This document shows positions 10,300-24,000 of a stretch of 64,000 nt of DNA, piece after piece. The DNA comes from Cordylochernes scorpioides (lineage: Eukaryota > Arthropoda > Arachnida > Pseudoscorpiones > Chernetidae). How positions within the stretch are numbered: the stretch's first letter is position 1; each line of letters begins with the position of its first letter. Under the pieces are notes generated by a model. That model saw only the letters and a list, made by a program, of their open reading frames with translations, did no database searches and was not told where the DNA came from. The position numbers were made by a program, and so were the translations under genes. The stretch lies in assembly GCA_030710605.1 (NCBI GenBank), contig CP092863.1, positions 138,106,994 to 138,170,993 of the forward strand. Direction: 5' to 3'.

Positions 10300-11838
10300 A
10301 GTTACATATCAAACACAGCCCACTTATTGTTCACACATATCCCAAACTTTATAAAACCCCAAGTTATGTGAAAAAAAAGAAAAGTGATAGAAATTTAATA
10401 TGAATAGAAAGGAAAAGAGAGAAGAATTTAAATATTGAATTTCAATAAAGAAAGAGTTAAAAAAGGGTAAATTAAAGATAAGAGAGAGATAATGATATGT
10501 TGAACTAAGATCTCTTGGTCAGGTCATATATATATATATGTATTGTAAATATGTACATAGGTAGTTTACATATAGGGCTAGATTATGTAGAATAAACTAT
10601 GGAAGTCTTTAACTAGTACTAGTTAACAGGTTCTATAAACTCTACACATGGCTTCCTAGAAAGGAGCTACACTTCAATGGTTTGTTTTTCCCAACATCTA
10701 AGTCTAATCGTTTTCATGATAACCAATTATTGATTGAAAAAAAAACACAATATAGTTAAATTATTATTGCCGAGTATTTTTAAAGTATAAAGAGAGTAAT
10801 ATAAATTTACCTTTTTTTTTATCTAATCAATGTGCACACTTTATTATTATCTTTTTTTCTCTATTAAATTTTTAAGCTCGTTTTCTTTTTTTTTTTAACT
10901 TATTTTAGTGAGAGAGTGGAAAGGAAAAAAAAAAAAACACTATATGGTTTTTTTTTGTACTTTTTCTAATAATATATGTACAGGCTGATTATATATAGTT
11001 TTTTTTTTTGGAGAGGGGTGTAGGAGAGAAATTGACTGTGTATGAAGTTGTTTATGCAAATCATTTTAACAAATTATTTTTTAGCAAATTAAAAAAAAAA
11101 AAAAATTATTGAGGAAAATTTTTATCCGAGTATATTTTTCTAATAGGTTTTTCAATTTTTTAAAAAAAGAAACCACACATATTAATTTTGAATTTTGCAC
11201 ATATCTTGATGAAAAAAAAAAAAAAAAGAAGAAGAGGAAGAAAAATGATGAGCTAAAAGATTAAAAAAAAAAAAACTTTGGAAGATTGAAAGAGAGTTAT
11301 TATATTTTCGAATAAGAGAAAAGGTGATAAAAAAAAAAGAGTATTTTAAGAGATCAGTTTCTAGAGAAGGGTTATAAAAAATGCATCGTTTTTTTCCATC
11401 CAATATAAAAATGAAGAGTAAAAAATTGAAGACAAACCACAAAGTTGAAAAAAAGAAAAAGGGAAGACTTATTGGAGGTCCGGTTGACATAATTCAGTTC
11501 TAGTTGATAGCTAGCAAAAATTGCTACTACATATATATATAGCATTCACAAATAAGTTATATTAATGAAAAAACAAATATAATTCATGAAGACATTTGGA
11601 AAAAAGAGTTTAAAGTACTGAGTTGTTGTAAGTAAAGAGATATTTTAAAGTGATAAGGTACCATTTTTGGAGTTTTAGATAAAATTCAATGAGTATAGTA
11701 ATAAAGACCAAATCCAAAAGAAGTAATCTGAAAATGTTGGAAGAGAAGATATATATTTAAAAGAAAAATTGCCTCATTTATATTTGGAAGGTTCATCTCA
11801 GAAAATAAAACTAAAATTTTATTTTATATACACACATG
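10300..11838. other. AT-rich stretch, poly-A and poly-T tracts
   Basis: Long A and T runs (10800-11350) and short AT microsatellites. The open frames are low-complexity and no gene is supported. Confidence 0.6.
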
Positions 11839-12075
11839 TCATAATATATACTCTTCCAGGAATAATAAAGCAAACGTACAGTCAATCCAGAGAGAGACGG
11901 GAGGGTAAAGACCGGTCACTTTAGACATCAGCGACATTCCAAGGGGCGACAAATGGGGTCCGTCAGTTAACACCTTGGGACTTTTAAGACAGTTGGGGAT
12001 TGTGTGCGACACGAACGGCCGCTCGGCAGTGGCAGGCCCGTCTCTCTCTTCTGGTTGTCTTGGGCCCTCTTTCAA
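11839..12075 (-). other. GC-richer segment of unknown origin
   Basis: About 200 bp stand out from the AT-rich surroundings by higher G+C. A minus-strand frame of 78 codons spans it, with a plausible ATG but no recognised domain. It lies about 2.3 kb beyond the transporter stop codon, so a UTR exon, a small unrelated exon or a repeat relic are all possible. Confidence 0.25.
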
Positions 12076-12645
12076 ATTCTGATGTCCTCATTTCTCTTCC
12101 CCACCACATATTACCTCATATACATATATATGTAAATAAAAGGTAGCTTTTATTCATTCATTTATAAAAATTTGCATATTCTGCGCAAAGAATTGATGCA
12201 TTTAATGTACTTTTATATTAAAAACAAGAAGGGCCTTATTTGCATATACAGTAAAAATTTGCTGAAACAACTTCAATGGAACTGAACATTTGGTTCACTA
12301 TAGCCATATTTCAATATAACATTTTAGGTTCGTTATAAGGGTAGGTTCCCCTATTTTATTTTTGCCAGATTTTACTGTAGGTAAGCTTTATTTCTATTAG
12401 ATGAGGTACATATATTAGACCTGAATGGATTCTGTTACTTTTTTTCACAATTTAGACAGGTAATGTCAAGATACCCAGGAAGAAATATAGCTGGAAGAGA
12501 TATCTTGTGTACTGTCTAAATATCAAAAGTCAAATTCTTCAAAAAAAAAAAAAAAAAAACTTTTAAAACCCAACTTGCACTTTACAAAATAGAAAAAAAA
12601 AAGTCATTGATTACAATATTTTTAGAAAGTAACCTATATGCAAAT

Positions 12646-12791
12646 ACAAGGTAATAAGACCAAATCTAAATAAATTAATAGTGTGTGACGTTTCGGTAAC
12701 AACGCTGTTACTGAAAGGTCACACACTATTTATTTATTTGGATTTGGTCTTATTACCTTGTGTTTATAATCTATAATCCAAATTGTGCCTT
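12646..12791. mobile_element. Compact fold-back element with hammerhead-like arms
   Basis: A 146-bp copy in which the arms nearly touch: GTGTGTGACGTTTCGGTAAC then ACGCTGTTAC and CACACACTATT. It ends AATTGTGCCTT. A 14-bp perfect direct repeat ACCTATATGCAAAT flanks it (12632-12645 and 12792-12805). Confidence 0.85.
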
Positions 12792-12830
12792 ACCTATATG
12801 CAAATGTTTCCTTAAAACCATCAACAGAAT

Positions 12831-13035
12831 GATAAGGTACAATTTGGATTATAAATAAGAGGAATAAGGTAACAAGACCAAAGCCAATAAGTTGTGGACA
12901 AAGTTTTGGTAACATTCAGTACATTTATCTGAAAATGATGATAATACTGTTACCAAAAACGTTACACCAAACTTATTCCATTTTTTCTTGTTACTTTACA
13001 ATTCTAACATTGAATATTTGGATTTGGTCTAAATA
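12831..13035. mobile_element. Decayed fold-back of the same family
   Basis: GATAAGGTACAATTTGGATTA at the left, a central CTGAAAATGATGATAATACTGTTACC and GGATTTGGTCTAAATAC at the right. Both arms are substituted and the ribozyme-like core is lost. Confidence 0.55.
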
Positions 13036-13039
13036 CTTC

Positions 13040-14050
13040 TAGTAAATATATATATATAAATATATGTGTGTGCGTATTTTATAAATGCCAATATGCAAAT
13101 ATATAAGAAAGAAAAAAAAAAAAGAGGAAGGATTTTTTTTTTAAGAAGAGGCAGTGATTGAAGGAGGAGGCAGCTTTGCTTGGTTTAGTGATTTTTAAAA
13201 TTTGCATAGATGAATTCTCAACCTATTTCCATATAGAGAAACAAACCCATCTAAACTCCTACTTTACATAGGGTATTCTTCAATTGCTGGCGTACACACA
13301 ATGTAACAAAAATATACACCCAAAGTTATATATATACAGTACTTATGCTGTTGTTACATAATAATATAAAGACTTGCTGGTATCTTTTTGTTTTCTAAAA
13401 TACAAATTCATCATATTTGATTATTTGTAAAAAAAAAAAAAAAGGATACGACATATATATATATATACCTATCCCATAAAAAAAAACATCTTTTGGCTAA
13501 CTAATAAAAATATATATATTTTTTTGCCACAAGTGCATTAGAGTAATAAAAAAACTAATTACAAATATTGTTGCAAAAAAAAGGTTAAATATATATTTTT
13601 GAAAAAAATTGAAAGTTTTTTTTAAGTACAAATTACTCTATATTAGTTATTAAATTTTCACATAGCCAAAAATAACAAAAAAGAAAAATTTTATTTTTTT
13701 CACAATATTTGTGTCTTAAAAAAAAAGAAAAAAGTTATTTCTATGATTTTCATTAAATATTTTTTTTTTGCTTTGCTAATAAAAAGCAAAACATAATAAG
13801 GCAATTATGGGTATACATTTGTCTTCCATTATATATATATATATTAATGAACATAAAAAAAAAAAGAGAAATATATATATATAATAAATCATAAAAAGAA
13901 AAAAAAAAGTTTTAAAAAATAAATAATAATAATAATAATATATACTATACAAAAAAAAGTTTTAAAAAGAGATACAACTTATATACATAATGGCTTTAAA
14001 AAAAAGTTAGGAAAAACTTAATAGCTATGTAAATAAAAATAGTTGAAAAA
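13040..14050. other. AT-rich stretch with TA/AT microsatellites
   Basis: A-rich and T-rich sequence, ATATAT tracts and an ATA repeat near 13925. No gene is seen. Confidence 0.6.
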
Positions 14051-14062
14051 AATATATATATA

Positions 14063-14225
14063 CAGTTAAACCTGTCTATAGCACCCCTTCTTGGGACTCA
14101 CCAAAATAGGATGCTATGGAGAGAGGGTGCTATAGACAGGTCACTTTTAATGTAAAATGTTTAAAATCAGGCGCTATAGAGAGGAAGGTGCTATTTAGAG
14201 GGGGCGCTATAGACAGGTTTAACTG
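14063..14225. mobile_element. MITE, CAGTTAAACCTGTCTATAGC ends
   Basis: Second copy of the 3530 family, 163 bp, TA on both sides, with the two CAGTTAAACCTGTCTATAG termini inverted. Confidence 0.8.
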
Positions 14226-14381
14226 TATATTTATTTGATATTATATATATAAATAGCAAAAGAAAAAGAACAATATAGGCATTGAGGCGACTTTGTTTGT
14301 AAAGGGTGGCGTGGGATTGGACGACGACACCCAAAGAAAGTGAGAAAAAGGAAGCAGCAGGCAACAGGTGAGAAGATGAGG

Positions 14382-14616
14382 CTAGGACTTAAGATCTTCA
14401 GGATCTTCTAAGTCCCCTCCGTCAGGGTCCAGGGGGGCGTTGGCTTCAGTCCAGCCCAAGGTAGAGAGCCTGTCTAGGGAGATGATGGAAGTCACCAGTT
14501 CCCCCATGGTGAGGGCTCCTCCCCCGTCTTTCTTGTGCCGGTACGATATCAGCAGCCAGTCGAGGAAGAACAAAAGTGCAGCTGCCACTTTGAGGCCTGA
14601 ACTTACCCCGATATAT
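14382..14616 (-). CDS. OATP exon 14, terminal exon
   Basis: Encodes the last helix (LKVAAALLFFLDWLLISY) and an acidic cytoplasmic tail ending DPEDLKS before TAG at 14382-14384. Acceptor TTCCCCAG. A polyadenylation site is not assigned, although A-rich motifs follow in the AT-rich DNA downstream. Confidence 0.92.
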
Positions 14617-17600
14617 CTGGGGAACACCAGCGGTGTGTTAGAAATACAGTCCAACTTTAATAAGGTATGATAGAACCTCCATGAGAGGACACACACACTA
14701 GAGGACACCTCTCTACAAAGGACAGTTTTCAATTTTACAAAATTACCATTTTTACTATTTAGCAACTCTCCGGTAAGAGGACACCACCTCTCTCTAAAGG
14801 ACACTTTGGCCTTGCAATTAGGTGTCCTTTACAGGGAGGTTCTACTGTACAATTTTTAAAAAAATTATTTGATAATCAAACAGTCACTACTATTTCTGGA
14901 TTCGCGAAATATGGAAATTCTCAGACCTTCTTACATGTCGTAGTGGACCATGCCACACGGTACGCGTGGGCATTTCCATCTCGGTCCACCAGCATTCTCA
15001 CCTATACCCAAGTAATTAAAAAGGTGATGGAGTTTGGTTCTCGGTAAAATTTCTCATTCAGTACTTTTGTTTGAAGATGGTAACAACGCTATTACCGAAA
15101 CGTCACACACTATTTATTTATTTGGATTTGGTCTTATTACCTTGTGTTTATAATCTATAATCCAAATTGTGCCTTATTAATCAAACAGTCGTGATATTGA
15201 AATATTTGGGCCTATTACAGAGGAAACAAACAAAAAACAATGAACAAATTAGAACTTATATTAAAAAATATATATTTTTTAAATTTACATATATTATTCT
15301 ACAGAGTTCATAAAATGTATATAAACAAAGTGGTTGATGTAAGAGAGTTAAATCATTTAGATCAGGAAACAATCGATGTCTCATTTCTGCAAAGTTTGTA
15401 CGGTCATAGATAAGATGAAAAGCAGTTTGTTCAGTACAATAAGGTACAATTATCATAGAATTTGTGTAATCTTTAAAAAAGTGATAAGAAACACAAGAGA
15501 GGTAATAAGACCAAATCCAAATAAATAAATAAATAGTGTGTGACGTTTCGGTAACAGCATTGTTATCATCATTCAGTACTTTTGTCTGAAGATGATAACA
15601 ACGCTGCTACCGAAACGTCACACACTATTTATTTATTTGGATTTGGTCTTATTACCTTGTGTTTATAGTCTACTAGCCGAATGACCCGGGCAACGCCCGT
15701 GTTTTACCCGATTGAATGTTTTTATTCAAATACTATTTGTTACAATTATAAATTGGCGCCTTATATAAATGCATATATTAGTTAATAACTATAGCCTATG
15801 TGCTTTATCTGTCTATGTACTGTTGGCTTCCGTAGGCGTCTCTTACTGGGAAAGAGAAAGAGAGGATTCCATTTGGTTATTATCTAATATATGCATTTAT
15901 TTAGGGAGCGACCCGCTCCAACACAATAGTTAAAAGGCGAGTGGGGAGGGGGGGGGGGGGGGGGGGGGGGGGCAAAGGTGGCGTGACCGTAGCCAACCAA
16001 TAGGAGGGCGCCATTCCAAAAAAAAAAGCAAACGGTGACAGAGTTGGTTGATTGATTAGGAGATGAGGAATGACGCTCGTAACTGTATATAGAATAATCC
16101 AAATTGTGCTTTATCAAGTGATAAGAAAGAACAGCACAATTTGGAGTATAGATTAGAAACACAAAGTAACAAGATCACTTTCAAATTGGTAAAACCATTG
16201 TCACTCGTGTCATTCTATACCCGTAGAAGGACGTCTTACCTGAAAACTTGTACCATCATTTTCTTATAAAAAAAGTTCTTCTCCCTGACTTGTGTGTTTT
16301 CTTCTATAGGGAATAGGAAAATTATCGTCGCCTTATATAATAAGGTACAATTTGGAGTAGAGATTAGAAAAACTCGAAGGTAAAAAGATCACTTCCAAAT
16401 TAATAATAAGGTATTTTAGAGCTATAGTAAAACCTTCCTAAGAACATTTATAAGGCACAATTTGGATTATAGATTATATAAAATTGAATGTCTGTTTGTC
16501 TGTGTGTACTCTATAGATTCAAAAACCGTACATCCAATCGCCGTGAAATTTTGGGATATTATTAGGCATATCCCCGGAAAGGTTTACGAAAAATAATATC
16601 TTGAATATCTTTAATATCCTTAGAGTTATTTGCAGATTTGTAGCTCTAACTCGCAAGCAGCGCCACCTTGCGACGGAGATAGGCTTAGGTCTGCCCTCCA
16701 CCCCGCCCCCCGTCAGTCCAAGTTCCCACCGACCAATCAGAGGGATCAAGAGCCCCCACCCCCGTCCGGCCGCCGGCCAATCAGAGGGATCAAGAGGTCC
16801 TGGCGCGCGGGGGGCGGGTGACCTCCGGGAACTACGTCCATCTTCCATAAACGACCATGATTTTATTCAACTTATCGAGTATTTTTCAAGGGACCGGGAA
16901 AATATGTTCACTAGATAAAACGATGATTTTGTAATGTAGAAAATTAGGAAAGACAAAATTCAGGATGACACGGCACACAGGGACCGGGAAAAAATAATCA
17001 CTTTATCGAGAGATTCACGACCATGATTTTATTCAACTTATCGAGTATTTTTCAAGGGACCGGGAAAATATGTTCACTAGATAAAACGATGATTTTGTAA
17101 TGTAGAAAATTAGGAAAGACAAAATTCAGGATGACACGGCACACAGGGACCGGGAAAAAATAATCACTTTATCGAGAGATTCACGACCATGATTTTATTC
17201 AACTTATCGAGTATTTTTCAAGGGACCGGGAAAATATGTTCACTAGATAAAACGATGATTTTGTAATGTAGAAAATTATGAAAGACAAAATTCAGGATGA
17301 CACGGCACACAGGGACCGGGAAAAAATGTTCACTTTATCGAGAGATTCAAATTTACGAGTTTCAAATTATCAAAATATATCTTTTTTTTTTATAAGTTTA
17401 TAGAGAATTGTTTTAACAAATGTTCGTTAGACAAACCTTTACTCGGGTAAAACCTCGGGCGAAGCCGGGTACGTCCGCTAGTAGATTATAAACACAAGGT
17501 ATTAAGACCAAATCCAAATAAATAAATATTGTGTGATGTTTCGGTAACAGCGTTGTTCATTATCACAGGGTTTGCGGATTTCGATAAATTACAAAAAAGT

Positions 17601-17969
17601 ATAAGATGCCACAACTCTTTTTTATTAATTGTATAAAGTAGTTTTCAGGCAAGCCTTTTCTCAGAGAGGTATCCTCTAGAAAGAGTGTCCTCTCCTGTAG
17701 TATGTTCTACTGTATAAATGCAAACAGAGAGAGAAATACTCACTTAATACGGAAGTGCTCGATGTTGTACATGAGGCAGAAACCCCCAGGCCGGCCACAG
17801 TGGGCTTTCCACAGGATACAGGTGGAGTCTATCACATTGCCAAATAGGATTGGGGAGGGGATGTAGCCTGGACACACACCATACCGTTTAATATAGGTGA
17901 AATATATTGAACATAGGTCTCTAAAATACCATGATTTGTTGATTGTGAATGAGCATTGCTCGAAGCATG

Positions 17970-18000
<31 letters not shown>

Positions 18001-21000
18001 AGGTAATTCTAACTCCGCCTTTGCTGGTCCCAAGCCTGGATGAAAAGGAGGGGGAGCAGTAACAAGCTCGCTAAAAAAACTGGGCTCAGCTGGCTCGGCT
18101 GATAGTACCCTGTAAGGGCTCCTAATGTTAGGAGCGGCTGCACATGGCGTCTGTTCCTCATGTCAGAGACGGCCATTTCTTTTGGAGCTAAGTCGGCCTG
18201 CCATTGAGTAGTGCTTCCAGTCTTAATGACAAAGGCAGATGCAGCCTACTTCACCCAGTCATGATCTCAAGCATTACAAGCTTGATACCCTAATATGATT
18301 GAGTCGAGATAAGAAAGAAGAAGAAGAGATAGTCAGTCTTTATTTACATATTTTGGATGAACACAGTGTAATAGTATGATTTTAATTTATATAGAGAGGG
18401 AGGTCAAAAGAAGACTTACCAAAAAGTCTAAAAATGACAAACTGCATCCCAAGTGCAAAGGCTCTTTCCTCTTGATTAACTGACCTGGAACACCCACAGC
18501 ATGGATGAAACATATACAGTACAGAGTGTACTCTCACAAGTTATAATCCAAAGAGAATTACAATATTATTAATTTTCTGAAAATAAAGCAATCCATACTT
18601 AAATCATTAGATAGTAAAAAGGCATATATTGGATTGAATAAATGCGGCGCTGAGTTTGTGTATACAAAAATGTAATGCCTTGATAAAGGTTGGTGTTTAG
18701 CCAACCGAAATATTGACAAATAAATATTTTACTCAATCCAATATATGTCTTTTTACAATCTAATGTTATTAATATATATGAAATAAATATATGAGGGGTT
18801 GGTGGGAGGATGGTCTGAACCGTTGGTTTTTGACCGCTATAACCCGGGTTCGATTCCCGCATTGGGCACTTTTTTTTTTTTGTGATAAAAAGGCTCCAAT
18901 GGCTCCCGATTCTTGCAAAAGTCCAACCCCACCAGCGAGTACAAGTAACCAAACAGGGCTCTGGCATATTTGTAAGTACAAAAGTTGAACTGCTTTTCAC
19001 ATGTGTAGACACGTGGTGCATTTACAGTAAAAGCAGTTGCTAACTACCCACCATGATTTTCTTGGACTGTACCACATGTACTAGGGATAATTTAAAAAAA
19101 AGAATGTATGTATGTAGTTAGTTACCTGAGGGTGATCATCAACAGCGGCATCTGTGTGATGGACACCACCAAGGTCATGATAAATAGCAGCACCATGAAG
19201 GGCAAGATGGCGGAGCACATGTTTGGACATGGCCCCGTTGTGGCCAGAGGCACCGCTCTCACATCGGCAGCTATGCCTCGGGGATGGTGGGTTCCATTGG
19301 CCATGATGCAGGCACAGTTCCAGTAGTTTTGGACCTGGTTTACACTGGAGTTGGAACAACATCCCTTTGTAGGAGTACAGTAATACATGAGAGAACACAT
19401 TCGCTAGAGGGCACTTCTCCTTAAAGGACACTTTGGCTCTGTAACTAGTTGTTGTCCTTTACAAATAGGTAGTTCTACTGTAGCTGCTCTCTGGTAAGAG
19501 GACACCTCTCCCTAAAGGACACTTTGACTCTGCAACTAGGTGTTGTCCTTTACAAATAGGTAGTTCTACTGTAACTGCTCTCTGGTAAGAGGACACTTAT
19601 CCTTAAAGGACACTTTGGCTCTGTAACTGCTCTCTGGTAAGAGGACACCTCTCCCTAAAGGACACTTTGGCTCTGCAACTAGGTGTTGTCCTTTACAAAT
19701 AGGTAGTTCTACTGTAGCTGCTCTCTGGTAAGAGGACACCTCTCCCTAAAGGACACTTTGGCTCTGTAACTAGTTGTTGTCCTTTACAAATAGGTAGTTC
19801 TACTGTAGCTGCTCTCTGGTAAGAGGACACCTCTCCCTAAAGGACACTTTGACTCTGCAACTAGGTGTTGTCCTTTACAAATAGGTAGTTCTACTGTAAC
19901 TGCTCTCTGGTAAGAGGACACTTATCCCTAAAGGACACTTTGACTCTGCAACTAGGTGTTGTCCTTTACAAATAGGTAGTTCTACTGTAACTGCTCTCTG
20001 GTAAGAGGACACTTATCCCTAAAGGACACTTTGGCTCTGCAACTAGGTGTTGTCCTTTACAGAGAGGTTCTACTGTAGCTGCTCTCTGGTAGGAGGACAC
20101 TTCTCCCTAAAGGACACTTTGGCTCTGCAACTAAGTGTTGTCCTTTACAGAGAGGTAGTTCTACTGTAGCAATTCTCTACCTATTAGTATCTTTGTTAGA
20201 AACAGTAGAACCTCTTTAATTCAACCAACTATAATTCAACACCTACTTTAATTCAATCCAAAATTCAGATTAGATTCTTCAGGCTGGATTTATAATTATG
20301 ATTAAATATATCCACTACACATCCTTTCCTATTAGTTATTTTTGATGTTTTGGTGACCCTCTGTCACCTTTTCAAATAAATTGGCAGGAAGATAAACACT
20401 ATAAGATTGATTTTCTTCTTTATAAGATTTATTTTCCTAAAGTGTTCCTGGATCATGATGCCATGATCAACGAAAGCTACACCCCATTCCATGAGCTCAT
20501 GGAATTCGTGTAATCTTTACACAAGGGGATAAGAAACGACAACAACAGATTCATTTTCCTTGAAAAAGGTGACAGCCAGTTACTGAAAAGTTGTAAATAA
20601 ACAATTGAAAACATGTTAGGATGTATAAAATAATGATACATTCTAGATAGAGGATTGACCAAGTACTGTACCATTGGGTTGTTGGCATCCTCAGTCCTTT
20701 GACAGCCGGCATGGCAGGGGGAGAAGTAGGTGATGCCATTACGGCCACAGACAGGTTCAAGATCATTAGGACTACAGCGGCATCCCATGTTGCAGTCTGC
20801 GGTCAGGTTGACCTGAAATGTGGTGTCGAACCCCGTGCTGTAACATAACATACATAGTACACCATTGTTGATAATACAGACATTGTTGACAACATACTTA
20901 TTGTAGTAAGGCAGCGTAGCTCCGGCCATCTTGATGTTATCACAGCCCAGGAAGTAGAGAAGTGTGTAGAGCCCCATACAAATGATGTTGAAGAACATCA

Positions 21001-24000
21001 CAAACTGGATGGCACCTGCATAGAAAGTAAACACACTTGTTACAGAAAGAATTATAAATATATATATGTGGTATTTTGATGGGTTTCTGTAAATTTTTGG
21101 AGTGCTAGAATAGCTTCATTGTGGGGATTTAAGTGTAGAGTGATTCAACGTCGAAAGATACCATACGGCTATTATTAGAAATTGAAAGGTTTCTGATCGT
21201 TTTTGCAGCTACTGTAGAATTAGGGATAGTGTGGGGAAGTAATTTCTGGAGGGGAGAGATGATGGATGAAATAAATTTAGTGAGGGGGTAAAGAGGAGAA
21301 CCAGCATAGGAAACAATCGGACGTAAAGGTGTGTTTGGCTTATGTACTTTTGGGAGGCCATAGAAGTTTGGTAAATTCTTGTCCTCAGCCTTTAAATTTC
21401 AAAAGCTTTTTTGTCTAATTTATGTGAACGTATGATTTTATAATAAAATATTATAATAAAAGTATTATAATAAGTATTATAATAAAATAATATGTGGTAT
21501 TGTAAGCACTATGCAGTCATGGGGCCAAGTGGTTTCAGGCATCAATGGGTAACACAAAAGATGAAGCGTGTTGGATGTCACCTAAGAGAGAGGCATGTAG
21601 AATTAGGTATAAATACTTATATACCAGAAGAGGCACCTCTCCCTTTAAAAATGCATTCAGTTTATCACCCCAGTACAAAATGCAATAGCAATGATAAAAA
21701 AAAAAAAAGTCACTACACCAGTTTTAAAAAATTGAGACTAAAAAAACCAGTAACTTGTATATACAATGCTGCAAGTGTTATTGAAGGAGTTGAAAGCCAT
21801 TACCTTTAGGTGTGAGCTGGAACTTCTTTAGCAAGTAGCCTCCCATGAAGATACCAATACAGGCTCCAGGGATAGCAATACCACCTGTGCCACAACAATA
21901 ACACTTAATTCTACAATGGAATAATAAGTACAGTGAGAGAAGGATAAGGTGGCAATATTTGGAATAGAGATTAAGAAACATCAAGTAACAGGATCCTATC
22001 CAAATAAGAAAAAAGTGAACAGATATCTTCTTCTTCTTTCTTATCTCCAATCATATTAGGGTATCAAGCTTGTAGAGCTTGAGAATGATGTGAACAGATA
22101 TGAAGGGAAGCTGTGAAATAAGCAGAATAACTATGACAAAATAAGAAGATGTGGATCAAGAGAAGATCAAAAGAGGAGTGAAAAACTTCTTTAAAAATAA
22201 TGAATTCAAATGACTAGATTGATAGACCTCAGCAAGAGTTCCTCTCCAGAGATATGAAGGAGCTGCATTTGTATTTATGTTAAGTCAGCAGCAAAAGTGT
22301 CTGCTTCTATTTTAGGAACGGCCTCAAATTACAAGCAAAAAGTCAAATTTTCACCAAAATGTGTCTGGAACATGTGATCAAGGAAAGCTGCACCACTATA
22401 CCCCAATCCATGAGTGGACTCATGGAAACATTGTGTAATCTTTGCACAAGAAGATAAGTAACAACAACAAAGTGAAAAGTTACCAGTGAAGATATTGGCC
22501 TGGGATTTGCCGATAGAGAACTGGGTCTCCAGGTACTTGGGCAGGAAGATGACAAAGCCAGACACGATAGAGAGCTCCAGAGCGGAGCCCAGGCACGTCA
22601 GCATGTAGATAGGATTAGTGAGTAGCCTCCACATGGATAGGGGGATATCTGCTCACATGTGCATGGTTAGAATATCAGGTCAACTTCACATGGAAACACA
22701 ATCACTCCAATACAGTGGAACCAACTTCCATGAGAGGGAAACTATCACTAGAGGACACCTCTCTACAAAGAACACCTTTTTCATCTCAAAAATGACATTT
22801 TTACTAATCAGAAACTTTCTGGTAAGAGGATACCTTTCCCTAAAGGACACTTTGGCTCTGTAACTAGGTGTTGTCCTTTACAGAGAGGTAGTTCTACTGT
22901 AGCAACTCTCTGGTAAGAGGACATCTATTCCTAAAGGACACTTTGGCTCTGTAACTAGGTGTTGTCCTTTACAGAGAGGTAGTTCTACTGTAGCTGCTCT
23001 CTGGTAAGAGGACACTTCTCCCTAAAGGACACTTTGGATCTGTAACTAGGTGTTGTCCTTTACAGAGAGGTAGTTCTACTGTAGCAACTCTACAGTAAGA
23101 GGAAACCTTTCCCTAAAGAATACTTTGGCTCTGTAACTAGGTGTTGTCCTTTACATAGAGGTAGTTCTACTGTAGCTGCTCTCTGGTAAGAGGACATCTA
23201 TTCCTAAAGGACACTTTGGCTCTGTAACTAGGTGTTGTCCTTTACAGAGAGGTAGTTCTACTGTAGCTGCTCTCTGGTAAGAGGACACCTCTCCCTAAAG
23301 GACACTTTGGATCTGTAACTAGGTGTTGTCCTTTACAGAGAGGTAGTTCTACTGTAGCTGCTCTCTGGTAAGAGGACACCTCTCCCTAAAGGACACTTTG
23401 GATCTGTAACTAGGTGTTGTCCTTTACAGAGAGGTAGTTCTACTGTAGCTGCTCTCTGGTAAGAGGACACCTCTCCCTAAAGGACACTTTGGATCTGTAA
23501 CTAGGTGTTGTCCTTTACAGAGAGGTAGTTCTACTGTAGCTGCTCTCTGGTAAGAGGACACATCTCCCTAAAGGACACTTTGGATCTGTAACTAGGTGTT
23601 GTCCTTTACAGAAAGGTAGTTCTACTGTAGCAACTCTCTGGTAAGAGGACATCTCTCTTTAAAGGACACTTTGGCTATGCAACTAGGTGTTGTCCTTTAC
23701 AGAGAGGTAGCTCTACTGTACCATGAAATATTCCAATACATCAAGTAGAGATGTTCTCTTACATAACCAAGAGAAAGGGTTCAATGCCCCCACACCAGTT
23801 ACAGTCTGTATTTTGGCAGTACCTACCTTTGATATCCAAGGTAATAAGATACCAAATCCAAACAAATAAATAGTGTGTGACATTTTGGTAACAGCATTGT
23901 TAACAACATACTGATGTTAGAACCATCTGATAATAGTAACAACGCTGTTACTAAAACACCACAAACTATTTATTTATTTAGATTTGGTGTCTTATTACCT

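Larger units (their letters stand above)
15674..17486. mobile_element. 1.8-kb non-autonomous element with ACTAGC...CCCGG inverted ends
   Basis: The start (TACTAGCCGAATGACCCGGG, then GTTTTACCCG) and the reverse complement of the end (TACTAGCGGACGTACCCGGC, then GTTTTACCCG) form imperfect inverted repeats. A shorter relative lies at 42097-42920 in opposite orientation. The interior has a GC-rich 250-bp block, a 25-base G run and a 166-bp triplicated segment. The open frames across the GC-rich block (16519-16918) lack any recognised domain. No transposase is seen. Confidence 0.55.

Noticed and set aside
16519-16918. Overlapping 105-109 residue ORFs in the GC-rich block
   Set aside because: Both strands are open because of high GC and lack of stops; the block recurs in the 42-kb element copy without conserved protein frame.
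18810-18870. Functional tRNA gene at the SINE head
   Set aside because: Box B is good but the cloverleaf does not pair and the sequence continues into the SINE body; the same head recurs at many SINE copies.
18791-18988. Short ORFs over SINE copies (also 35529-35807, 40203-40397)
   Set aside because: They recur only because the same SINE is read in both orientations; the sequence is a tRNA-derived non-coding element.
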